The notes under the pieces: generated by a model
What the model was told of the DNA's origin: nothing
The model's database searches: none
What the model saw: only the letters and a program-made list of their open reading frames with translations
Source: Streptococcus anginosus
GTDB lineage: Bacteria; Bacillota; Bacilli; Lactobacillales; Streptococcaceae
DNA: 64,000 nucleotides
Direction: 5' to 3'
Assembly: GCF_001697145.1 (NCBI RefSeq)
Contig: NZ_CP012719.1
Span: 22,501-86,500 of the forward strand
Translations under genes and position numbers: made by a program
Shown: positions 53,979 through 62,082 of the stretch, piece by piece
Layout of the letters: each line of letters opens with the position of its first letter
Position numbering within the stretch: the stretch's first letter is position 1

Positions 53979-56426
53979 ATGTTCAAGTCAATAGGAAAAA
54001 GAATTGCTATGACAGCCATAGCGGTTTTCAGTTTTCTTTTGTTGGTTTTTTCTGCGAAGAATACTATGGCAATTTCGCGGATTAAAGACGACACAGATTT
54101 ATCTAAGATAAACTTGTACCAATTTACTTTGAGACAGGATAATATGGAAGTCCTTAACCAGAATGCAGCTGTAGTTAAGGATGTTGTTCCTGCTAATGGC
54201 TCTTGGAAAGAAAGCACAGTTTTTTCTTTGAAGGTAGATAAGAATCAAAATAGCCAGTCTTTTCCAAATACGATAACACTACGATTTAAAAATGCTGGTA
54301 TTGTTTATGGTAAAGTGGTTGATGTCTACGTTAAGGTTAATAATGTTACAGCTAATCTAGCTGAAAAGAATGCTGACTATAATAACTCATCAAAAACAGT
54401 AGTTCCTTTCTTAACGGTAGATGAAAATTGGGGCACAAAATCCATTCAAATTATGGATTATATTTATCCAAATCATCCAACGGTGACACATGATATCTAT
54501 CAATCTTACTGGATCAACGCTAATGTTACTGCTGAGTTGCGATATCAAGATGGAACCCCCTGTGATTTAAAATTAGTTATGACACCATCTGATATTGATG
54601 TCATCAGTAATATCCATGGACAAACCCTTAAAGAATCTTTTACATTGGAAAATGCTACTAGTACTATTGCAAAGATAGTAACCAATAATGCCAACAACTT
54701 GGCAGAAGTAGCGTCTGGAGGTAATATTACTTGGACCCCTACTGATCCTAATGGAACAAGCGGTGACTGGTACGAACATAATAAAACAGGTCTTGCAGTA
54801 CGGTCAGTTAACAATACAGTGACATTTTCCTATGGAACAACTGCAAGTTGCGGAGGTCTCTTTGGGATTTATACTGAAGTACCCGCGGCTCCACCTGTTA
54901 AAACAGTCAGTACTGAAAAAGTGACTGCTAAGTCTGGGCAAGAGATTAATTATACAGTAAATTATACTGCTCCAGTTCCAGGGGTTGACTTGATTGGGAA
55001 TCTGGATAGTATGAAGATGGCAGACACCTTTGATGAACGGCTCGATTTTAAAAGTTTAAGTGTTGTTTTAGATGGTAAGACATTAATAGAAGGAGAGGAT
55101 TATACTGTAGATGTTTCTGGACAAACTGTCACGGTGACTCCAGCAGCTAAGTATCTAGCTAAAGGGAACGGTGGTAAAAATTATGTTATCACTTATAAGA
55201 CGGTAACTAATAGTAAAATTGAGCAAAATGGTTCAGATATTGAAAATCGAGCTGAACAAATTCTAGATAATGTTCCGTCCCACTCTAATACGGTTAAAAC
55301 ACAGGTACTTTTTAAGAAAACACACGAATATCGAAGCGGAACACTAGGTAAAGAACTACCGCAATCTGTTTTGGATTTACTTCCACCGGCTCAATTAGAT
55401 ATTCCAAATGGAACAACGGTTACACCTGACCCACCAAAGAATAATATCCAAAAAGTCAGTGTACCAGAAGGAAATTGGGTCTTTAAAGGCTACGACAAAG
55501 AATCAGAAGTCATTAACAACAAGGATGCTCATTTTATCGGAATTTGGGTGATTGAAGAGTATGCTAAACCAGTAAAGGATGTTACCGATACAGCCGGGAC
55601 TAGTATTAATGGTCAAAGCGTTAAGCCTGGCGATGTTTTAACTTATACAATTAGTTATACAAATACGACGGATAGCGATCGTGAAGTAACTATTACAGAT
55701 ACAATTCCAAAATCAACAACTTATGTTAATGGCTCCGCAGATAATGATGGTGTCTATGCAGACGGGAAATTGACATGGAAAAAAACGGTTGCTAAAGACA
55801 CTACTTTAAAAGTGACTTTCCAAGTAAAAGTTAATGATGATGTAAATGGTAAAGCTATAGAAAATACAGGACATGTGGATGATGGTCTACAAAAAATTGA
55901 TACAAATCCAACCCATAATCCAACTCCTAAAAAACCAGTCAAAGATGTCTTGGATACTAAGGGCACTAGCATTGATGGTCAAGAAGTAAAACGTGGACAG
56001 GAATTGACATATACTGTAACTTATCAAAATACAACAGGACAAGCTCAGGATGTCACTATTACGGATGCAATCCCTGAACACACAACCTATGTTGAAAATT
56101 CGGCAGATAATGCTGGAACTTATGCGGACGGTAAAGTTACTTGGACTAAGAATGTAGCTGCAAATGAAACCTGGACAGTGAAATTCAAGGTTAAAGTTGA
56201 TGACAAAGTTGATCAAGATAAAATTGAAAACACTGCTCAAGTCATTACTGGAAATAACACTGTAAAAACGAATACAACTAAAAATCCAACTCCTAAGCAA
56301 TATAGTTTGCCAAGAACTGGAGGAACAGGCATTGGGATCTATCTAATGCTAGGTTCAGCTTTGGTAGTAGGTGCAGTTGCTGTGTTGACTTACCGTTTCT
56401 ATCATAAACGAAAAGTTAACGGATAG
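53979..56426 (+). CDS. LPXTG ancillary pilin or adhesin with two repeat domains
   Basis: The 815 residues start with a signal peptide (to about residue 30). A large N-terminal region of unknown fold follows, then a DUF11-like domain around 310-430 and a short linking domain. Two tandem repeats of about 105 residues come next, each starting PVKDV.DT.GTSI.GQ.V and containing TITD.IP..TTYV. A sorting signal LPRTG at 777-781 is followed by a membrane helix and KRK tail. It is first in a three-gene pilus operon and is probably the tip or minor pilin. Its N-terminal ligand is not readable from sequence. Confidence 0.82.
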   Translation: MFKSIGKRIAMTAIAVFSFLLLVFSAKNTMAISRIKDDTDLSKINLYQFTLRQDNMEVLNQNAAVVKDVVPANGSWKESTVFSLKVDKNQNSQSFPNTITLRFKNAGIVYGKVVDVYVKVNNVTANLAEKNADYNNSSKTVVPFLTVDENWGTKSIQIMDYIYPNHPTVTHDIYQSYWINANVTAELRYQDGTPCDLKLVMTPSDIDVISNIHGQTLKESFTLENATSTIAKIVTNNANNLAEVASGGNITWTPTDPNGTSGDWYEHNKTGLAVRSVNNTVTFSYGTTASCGGLFGIYTEVPAAPPVKTVSTEKVTAKSGQEINYTVNYTAPVPGVDLIGNLDSMKMADTFDERLDFKSLSVVLDGKTLIEGEDYTVDVSGQTVTVTPAAKYLAKGNGGKNYVITYKTVTNSKIEQNGSDIENRAEQILDNVPSHSNTVKTQVLFKKTHEYRSGTLGKELPQSVLDLLPPAQLDIPNGTTVTPDPPKNNIQKVSVPEGNWVFKGYDKESEVINNKDAHFIGIWVIEEYAKPVKDVTDTAGTSINGQSVKPGDVLTYTISYTNTTDSDREVTITDTIPKSTTYVNGSADNDGVYADGKLTWKKTVAKDTTLKVTFQVKVNDDVNGKAIENTGHVDDGLQKIDTNPTHNPTPKKPVKDVLDTKGTSIDGQEVKRGQELTYTVTYQNTTGQAQDVTITDAIPEHTTYVENSADNAGTYADGKVTWTKNVAANETWTVKFKVKVDDKVDQDKIENTAQVITGNNTVKTNTTKNPTPKQYSLPRTGGTGIGIYLMLGSALVVGAVAVLTYRFYHKRKVNG

Positions 56427-56479
56427 ACACATAGTAAATCATTAAAGTTGCTATTGTAAGGTTAATAAAAGGAGAAAAA

Positions 56480-57943
56480 ATGAAACACATAAAATATATT
56501 TTAGCGGCCCTAGCTGCTGTACTAGCCGTCTTCACTGGTGGTAAAGTTTTAGCGGATAGCTATACAGTCACTTTAAATGGAACAACTACTGGACATACTT
56601 ATGAAGCCTACCAAATTTTTGCTGGTGATTTGTCTGGAAGCACTCTTTCTAACATTAAATGGGGATCAGGAGTTAGTGCTGCCGGGCAAACTGCTCTTGG
56701 CGATGCGAGTGTCAAGGCAGAGAGCTTAGATGGAAAAGCAAAAGATGCTGCAGAAGCTCAAAAATTTGCTCAAGATGTTGCTCCATATTTACAAAATCCT
56801 GCTGCTACAGTAACGAGTACAGCTGGAACAACTACTTTTTCAGGCTTGGCTGCTGGTTACTACTTGATTAAAGACAAAAGTGGTTCTCAAGATGGAAAAG
56901 CTAGCTCATACACACGCTTCATTTTAGAAGTTGTGAAAGATACACAAGCAAATCTAAAGGCTGATGTTCCAACTATCGAGAAAAAAGTGCAAGATACAAA
57001 TGGCTACCATGATGCAGTTGATTATGCTATTGGAGCTTCTGTTCCATTCCAATTAACTGCAACGCTGCCAAGTAACTACGACTCTTATAAAGAATATCAT
57101 CTTTCATTTAATGATACTTTATCGGCAGGTTTGACTTATAATAAAGATGCGAAAGTTTATGTTATCAATAGTAATAATGAACAAGAAGTTACAAGTCAGT
57201 TTACTATTGATTCAAATGGTGCAAGTTATACAATCAACGATTTGAAGACTGTTACGACAGATGACAAAGGGCAAGCTGTTACCATTACAAAAGATTCTAA
57301 AATCGTCGTTCGTTATACTGCAAAATTAAACGACCAAGCTGTGATTGGTTCAACTGGAAATTCAAATACAGCTAGTTTGATTTATTCAAATGACCCAAAT
57401 AGTACAGGTGGTGGTAGCAAAGGTGAAACGCCAAAAGATAAAGTTGTTGTCTTTACTTATCAAGTAGTTATCAATAAAGTTGACCAAGATAAACAAACTC
57501 CTTTGAAAGGTGCAGGTTTCACACTTTATAAGAAAGATGCTACTGGAAAGTATACGAAAGTAACAGAAATTGCCGCTGGAGAAACAACGACCTTTACTTT
57601 TAAAGGACTCAGCGCAGGTGATTATAAACTTTCTGAAACCCAAACTCCTGCTGGATATAATACGATTGCAGACGTAGAATTTAAAATTTCTGCTGAAATG
57701 GATCGCACATCTGATAATCCAACCTTGAAATCTTTAACGGCTACAGCAACTTCTACGAATAAGCTAACATTTACTAGCAATATCACTGATGGCTCATTGA
57801 CCGCAAATGTTGTCAATAAAAAAGGTTCAATCCTCCCGTCAACAGGTAGCATTGGGACAACAATTCTTTATGCTGTTGGAACAATCTTAGTTCTTGGTTC
57901 AGGTGCTTTGCTTATCGTAAGAAAGCGTATGAATACAAAATGA
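56480..57943 (+). CDS. LPXTG backbone pilin with Cna_B domain
   Basis: The 487 residues have a signal peptide ending near KVLAD and an N-terminal domain resembling FimA/FctA-type shafts. PTIEKKVQ is the probable pilin-linking lysine region. A C-terminal Cna_B domain carries the E-box YKLSETQTPAGY, and the sorting signal is LPSTG at 452-456. Such proteins form covalent polymers joined by the class C sortase. The Cna_B domain likely has an internal isopeptide bond. A hairpin with T run follows before the sortase gene. Confidence 0.85.
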   Translation: MKHIKYILAALAAVLAVFTGGKVLADSYTVTLNGTTTGHTYEAYQIFAGDLSGSTLSNIKWGSGVSAAGQTALGDASVKAESLDGKAKDAAEAQKFAQDVAPYLQNPAATVTSTAGTTTFSGLAAGYYLIKDKSGSQDGKASSYTRFILEVVKDTQANLKADVPTIEKKVQDTNGYHDAVDYAIGASVPFQLTATLPSNYDSYKEYHLSFNDTLSAGLTYNKDAKVYVINSNNEQEVTSQFTIDSNGASYTINDLKTVTTDDKGQAVTITKDSKIVVRYTAKLNDQAVIGSTGNSNTASLIYSNDPNSTGGGSKGETPKDKVVVFTYQVVINKVDQDKQTPLKGAGFTLYKKDATGKYTKVTEIAAGETTTFTFKGLSAGDYKLSETQTPAGYNTIADVEFKISAEMDRTSDNPTLKSLTATATSTNKLTFTSNITDGSLTANVVNKKGSILPSTGSIGTTILYAVGTILVLGSGALLIVRKRMNTK

Positions 57944-57968
57944 TTTAGAGTTTGAGACAGACTCAAGC

Positions 57969-58003
57969 AAAAGAGATGGACAAATTGCTTCTATCTCTTT
58001 TAT
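57969..58003 (+). terminator. attenuating hairpin between the backbone pilin and sortase genes
   Basis: Nine-base stem AAAAGAGAT (57969-57977) and ATCTCTTTT (57993-58001). It would lower sortase transcription relative to pilin. Confidence 0.6.
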
Positions 58004-58030
58004 TTGCTATACAAGGGGAACTCATTTAAC

Positions 58031-58876
58031 ATGATTACTTTTATTAAAAAACACTTTATTACTTTTATATTAGTTATCATCTTGTTAAGTGGGTTATCAT
58101 TACTCCTATATCCTACACTTAGCAATATCTGGAATTCTTATCATCAGTCGGAAGCAATCGCATCTTATAAGCATCATGTAGCAGATATGAAGCAGAGTAA
58201 AGAAGAGGAAATGCTATCTGCTGCTCATGCTTATAATAAAACTTTAGCGACAGGAGTAACCCCCCTTTTAAATCTGACAAAGTCCGAAATAGAAACGTAT
58301 AATCATATCTTGGATGTCACAGGTACGGGCATTATGGCTTATGTTGAGATTCCTAAGCTAAAGACGACTATGCCTATCTATCATGGGACTGATGAAGCTA
58401 TTTTAGAAATAGCAATTGGGCATATCCCTGGGACTTCATTTCCAGTAGGTGGGAAAGGGACGCACTCTGTTATTTCTGGACATCGTGGTTTGCCCTCTGC
58501 TAATCTATTTACTAATCTTAACCATTTGAAAAATGGCGATAGGTTTATGATTCATGTATTAGGTAAAACTTTAACTTATAAAGTGGATCAAATTTTGACA
58601 GTTAAACCAGAAGAGATTTCAGCCTTGAAGATTGATCCAAATCAGGATTACTGTACCCTTGTTACCTGTACGCCTTATGGTGTGAATACTCATCGATTGT
58701 TGGTAAGAGGTCATCGAGTAGTTACTCCAAAAACAATAAAAAATCATAAAACAGAATCAAGTAACGATTTTTGGCAAATCATGGGGAGTAGTGTTGTGTT
58801 GCTTTTAGTGGTGGTTGGCTGGGGATTTCATTCTCGAAAAGTGAGAAAAGGCAGGCGCAGCAGACGGTCAACTTAG
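58031..58876 (+). CDS. srtC: class C (pilus-polymerising) sortase
   Basis: The 281 residues have an N-terminal membrane helix (FITFILVIILLSGLSLLLYP), the catalytic domain and a second, C-terminal membrane helix followed by a basic tail, the layout of class C sortases. The catalytic triad is His151 in ISGHRG, Cys213 in TLVTCTPYG and Arg226 in LLVRGHR. The DP-aromatic lid motif usual before the catalytic domain is not seen (the stretch reads ATGVTPLLNLTKSE). I use the ATG at 58031; GGGG lies about 13 bases upstream. Confidence 0.88.
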   Translation: MITFIKKHFITFILVIILLSGLSLLLYPTLSNIWNSYHQSEAIASYKHHVADMKQSKEEEMLSAAHAYNKTLATGVTPLLNLTKSEIETYNHILDVTGTGIMAYVEIPKLKTTMPIYHGTDEAILEIAIGHIPGTSFPVGGKGTHSVISGHRGLPSANLFTNLNHLKNGDRFMIHVLGKTLTYKVDQILTVKPEEISALKIDPNQDYCTLVTCTPYGVNTHRLLVRGHRVVTPKTIKNHKTESSNDFWQIMGSSVVLLLVVVGWGFHSRKVRKGRRSRRST

Positions 58877-58914
58877 AGTGTCGTTGATTCACTAATAATT
58901 ATATGCGCAATTTG

Positions 58915-58946
58915 AGATTGAGGACAATTCGTTCTCAATCTTTTTA
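58915..58946 (+). terminator. terminator after the pilus locus
   Basis: Stem AGATTGAG (58915-58922) and CTCAATCT (58934-58941), then TTTTATTT. Confidence 0.8.
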
Positions 58947-59061
58947 TTTGTATACGAAGATAACAGTTTCTAAATTGAAAAATGAAGTTTTTCAAAAAAA
59001 TCTCAAGGGTTTAAATTCCTATTTTTTTAGATTTTGTTATAATAGTAAAGAGGTCTATGCT

Positions 59062-59490
59062 ATGAAGAAAATTGTGTTTGTTTGCTTGGGAAATATCTGT
59101 CGCAGTCCGATGGCAGAGTTTGTGATGAAAGATTTGACAGATGATGTTTATGTTGAAAGTCGGGCGACTTCAGACTGGGAGCATGGCAATCCAATCCACT
59201 CTGGAACGCAGGCGATTTTTAAAAAATATGCCATTCCTTATGACAAAAGCAAAACTTCTCAACAAATTTCACAGCAGGATTTTGTAGACTTTGATTATAT
59301 TATCGGAATGGATAAATCCAATTTTCAAGATTTGAGGAAAATTGCACCGGGAAAATATCTGGAGAAAGTATTTCAATTTGAAGAGAGAAGTGTGCCAGAT
59401 CCTTGGTACACAGGTGATTTTGACGAGACTTATCGGCTTATTTTGGCAGGTTGTCAGAAATGGATTGAGCGCGTGAAGAGCGAAGATTAG
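59062..59490 (+). CDS. low-molecular-weight protein tyrosine phosphatase
   Basis: The 142 residues start with the phosphatase loop CLGNICRS (Cys8, Arg14). The general acid aspartate is in VPDPWYTGDF. It removes phosphate from tyrosines and may act on capsule or signalling kinases elsewhere. The ATG at 59062 has AAGAGG eight bases before and an extended -10 (TGTTATAAT) ending at 59043. The frame is open back to 58903, but that part is spacer. Confidence 0.9.
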   Translation: MKKIVFVCLGNICRSPMAEFVMKDLTDDVYVESRATSDWEHGNPIHSGTQAIFKKYAIPYDKSKTSQQISQQDFVDFDYIIGMDKSNFQDLRKIAPGKYLEKVFQFEERSVPDPWYTGDFDETYRLILAGCQKWIERVKSED

Positions 59491-59912
59491 TGGAGAGAAT
59501 GGATACATTAAAAGAATTTTACGAAAAGTACAAAATTTATCTCACAAGGCATAACTTGGAATTGCTAGCAGTAACGGTTATTGTCCTATCAGCGATGGTG
59601 GCTTTTACATCAGGTATTCCCAGTCAAGGGGCATTGACCTTGGATAAAGGAGCACTCAAATATAATGGCAGCCTTGTTCGTGGTAAAATGAATGGTCAAG
59701 GAACCTTAACCTTTAAAAATGGGGATACTTATAAAGGTAATTTTAAGAACGGTACTTTTAATGGGAAAGGAACCTTTATAGCTAAAGCTGGTTGGAAGTA
59801 TGAAGGCAACTTTGTGAATGGACAGCCTGAAGGGCAAGGCAAATTAACAACAGAAAATAATGTTGTCTACAAGGGAAAGTTTAAACAGGGGATTTATCAA
59901 AATGCGCATTAA
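59490..59912 (+). CDS. membrane-anchored MORN-repeat protein
   Basis: The 140 residues have one N-terminal membrane helix (LELLAVTVIVLSAMVAFTSG) and about four MORN-type repeats such as GTLTFKNGDTYKGNFKNGTFNGKG. Role unknown; possibly a scaffold on the outer membrane face. The start is GTG at 59490 (sharing G with the previous stop) or ATG at 59499, and neither has a perfect binding site. The 3' end overlaps the acyltransferase gene, which suggests a functional pair. Confidence 0.8.
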   Translation: MERMDTLKEFYEKYKIYLTRHNLELLAVTVIVLSAMVAFTSGIPSQGALTLDKGALKYNGSLVRGKMNGQGTLTFKNGDTYKGNFKNGTFNGKGTFIAKAGWKYEGNFVNGQPEGQGKLTTENNVVYKGKFKQGIYQNAH

Positions 59913-61719
59913 ATGGTTTTCATTAGTGAGGATTACAGGATTACTCCTAGTTCTGCTCTATCATTTCTTCCAGAAAGCTTTTCCTGGCGGTTTTATTGGT
60001 GTGGATATTTTCTTCACTTTCTCAGGCTTTTTGATTACATCTCTCTTGATTGATGAATTTGCCAGAGACAAAGACATTGATGTTAAAGGATTCTTGAGAC
60101 GTCGCTTTTATCGGATTGTGCCACCGCTTGTCTTTATGATTTTGCTTATCATGCCCTTTACCTTGCTGATTCGGAAGGATTTTGTGGCTGATATTGGGAT
60201 GCAAATCGCTGCTACGCTTGGCTTTGTGACAAATTTTTATGAAATTTTGTCTGGTGGAAATTACGAGAGTCAATTTATCCAACATCTCTTTGTGCACACA
60301 TGGAGCTTGGCTTTGGAGATGCACTACTATATCTTGTGGGGCTTGGCAACATGGTATTTAGCGAAGAAAAGTAAAACCATTGGGCAATTTCGTGGTATTA
60401 TCTTTCTTTTATCATCTGCTTTGTTCTTGATTAGTTTTCTCTCTATGTTTGTCAGAAGTTTCTTCTCTTCAAACTTTTCTGTGATTTACTTTTCAAGTTT
60501 CACGCATATCTTCCCGTTTTTTGCAGGAAGTATTTTAGCGACACTTTCGGGTGTGAGTGATTTGGGAGCACCTTTTCGTAAAATGGAGCAGGCGCTTGAT
60601 TTAAAAAAGACCTTCTATTTACTTGGTGGTAGTTTTGCAGCTTTGCTGTTACTAACGTTCCTCTTGAGATTTGATAATTTATTGACTTATCTGTTTGGTT
60701 TCCTTTTGGCAACGGTATTTTCAGTCGTGATGATTTTGGCAACACGTGTGCTTCATGATAAAACGTCGCATGTTGATGAGCCGCCTGTTATCACATTTAT
60801 TGCAGATACGAGTTACGGCGTGTATTTGTTCCATTGGCCGTTTTACATCATCTTTTCCCAATTGATGGGCAATGGATGGGCAGTTCTATTGACAACCGTG
60901 CTTTCCTTTGCCTTGTCTGCTTTCTCTTTCTATCTGTTAGAGCCGACATTAGCAGGTAGAGAGCCAAAAGTATTTGGCTTGAAGATGGACATCAAGCAAA
61001 TCACAACGCCTGTATTTTATAGTTTGATTCCATTAACACTGGTCGCTTTGGTCATGATCGTGACTGCTCCGAAAATTGGTGCTTTTGAAGAAAATTTGCT
61101 CGTCAATGGGTTAAATCAAGCTGACAGTAAAATGCAGATCACTCGTACCCAAGCTGATAATGTGAGTGCCAGTCAATACAACGTAGCAAAGGGTACAACC
61201 GTTATCGGAGATTCGGTAGCTTTGCGAGCAAGTGAATGGCTCAAGCAGGCTATGCCGGAAATTCAAGTGGATGCAGCAGTCAGTCGAAACTTAGAATCGG
61301 GCTTGCAAGTCTATCAAACTGATATTTCAAACAAGGTGCTTCTGGAAACAGTGGTCTTAGCCTTGGGAACCAATACGGTTGATAACTACGAAAGTTTGCT
61401 CAATCAATTTATTGAGAAACTACCGAAAGGACATCGTTTGGTTTTAGTGACGCCGTATGATGGTCGCACAGCACATAATGCTTCTAGCCTGGCATTCAAA
61501 ACCCGTCAGTATGAATTGGAATTGGCGAAAAAATACGATTATGTCTTTGTAGCAGATTGGTATCAAACTGCTATCGAACACCCAGAAATTTGGTACGGAA
61601 CTGACTATGTGCACTTTGGCTCGGAGACAACAACAATCACCAAGGGCGGTGAGCTCTATGCACAAACCGTTAAACAAGCCATTGATGAAGCTGTGAAAAA
61701 AGGAACGGTGAAGAAATAA
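59902..61719 (+). CDS. OatA-like membrane O-acyltransferase with SGNH domain
   Basis: The 605 residues comprise an acyltransferase-3 domain of about ten membrane helices (to about residue 390; HTWSLALEMHYY is typical) and an extracellular SGNH esterase-like domain with GDSV (Asp437-Ser438) and a catalytic DYVHFG histidine, His571. This is the OatA layout, which puts O-acetyl groups on peptidoglycan and gives lysozyme resistance. The ATG at 59902 follows AGGGGA and lies inside the MORN gene. A terminator follows. Confidence 0.88.
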   Translation: MRIKWFSLVRITGLLLVLLYHFFQKAFPGGFIGVDIFFTFSGFLITSLLIDEFARDKDIDVKGFLRRRFYRIVPPLVFMILLIMPFTLLIRKDFVADIGMQIAATLGFVTNFYEILSGGNYESQFIQHLFVHTWSLALEMHYYILWGLATWYLAKKSKTIGQFRGIIFLLSSALFLISFLSMFVRSFFSSNFSVIYFSSFTHIFPFFAGSILATLSGVSDLGAPFRKMEQALDLKKTFYLLGGSFAALLLLTFLLRFDNLLTYLFGFLLATVFSVVMILATRVLHDKTSHVDEPPVITFIADTSYGVYLFHWPFYIIFSQLMGNGWAVLLTTVLSFALSAFSFYLLEPTLAGREPKVFGLKMDIKQITTPVFYSLIPLTLVALVMIVTAPKIGAFEENLLVNGLNQADSKMQITRTQADNVSASQYNVAKGTTVIGDSVALRASEWLKQAMPEIQVDAAVSRNLESGLQVYQTDISNKVLLETVVLALGTNTVDNYESLLNQFIEKLPKGHRLVLVTPYDGRTAHNASSLAFKTRQYELELAKKYDYVFVADWYQTAIEHPEIWYGTDYVHFGSETTTITKGGELYAQTVKQAIDEAVKKGTVKK

Positions 61720-61733
61720 TAGTAAATAATTAG

Positions 61734-61768
61734 AAGTCATGGATTGCCTTGCGATTCATGACTTTTGT
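61734..61768 (+). terminator. terminator after the acyltransferase gene
   Basis: Stem AAGTCATG (61734-61741) and CATGACTT (61757-61764), then TTG and T-rich sequence. Confidence 0.75.
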
Positions 61769-62082
61769 GTACTGTAAAAAGGATAGTAGGGTAGAACGAG
61801 GGTGGAGGAATACATGGCAAAAATGCTCTTTTTTACATAACTTTTGTTTTAGGAAATCTTGAAAAAGTATGTGAAATATATAATTTTATGTTTTAAAATT
61901 CACAAACAATGTTTTTAAATATAATAGAAAACTCATGTTTTGAAATAACTTCACAATATAAAAGAAAAAGTTTGTGAAGTTTGCATGAAACTGTTTACAA
62001 GAGAAAAAAAATAAGGTATAATAATCTTGTGAAAAATTTAACAAAGGGTTTATAAAAATCCTAAAAACCATTGGAGGAACAC
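61769..62082 (+). promoter_or_regulatory. adhE control region: promoter, Rex-type and cre-type sites
   Basis: TTTACA at 61994-61999, 17 bases, then TATAAT at 62017-62022. TTGTGAAAAATTTAACAA at 62027-62044 matches the Rex operator TTGTGAANNNNTTCACAA with one mismatch and lies across the start site. TGAAACTGTTTACA at 61986-61999 is a cre site with one mismatch overlapping the -35. Further TTCACAA and TTGTGAA half-sites lie between 61895 and 61985. No gene is seen in this stretch. Confidence 0.75.
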
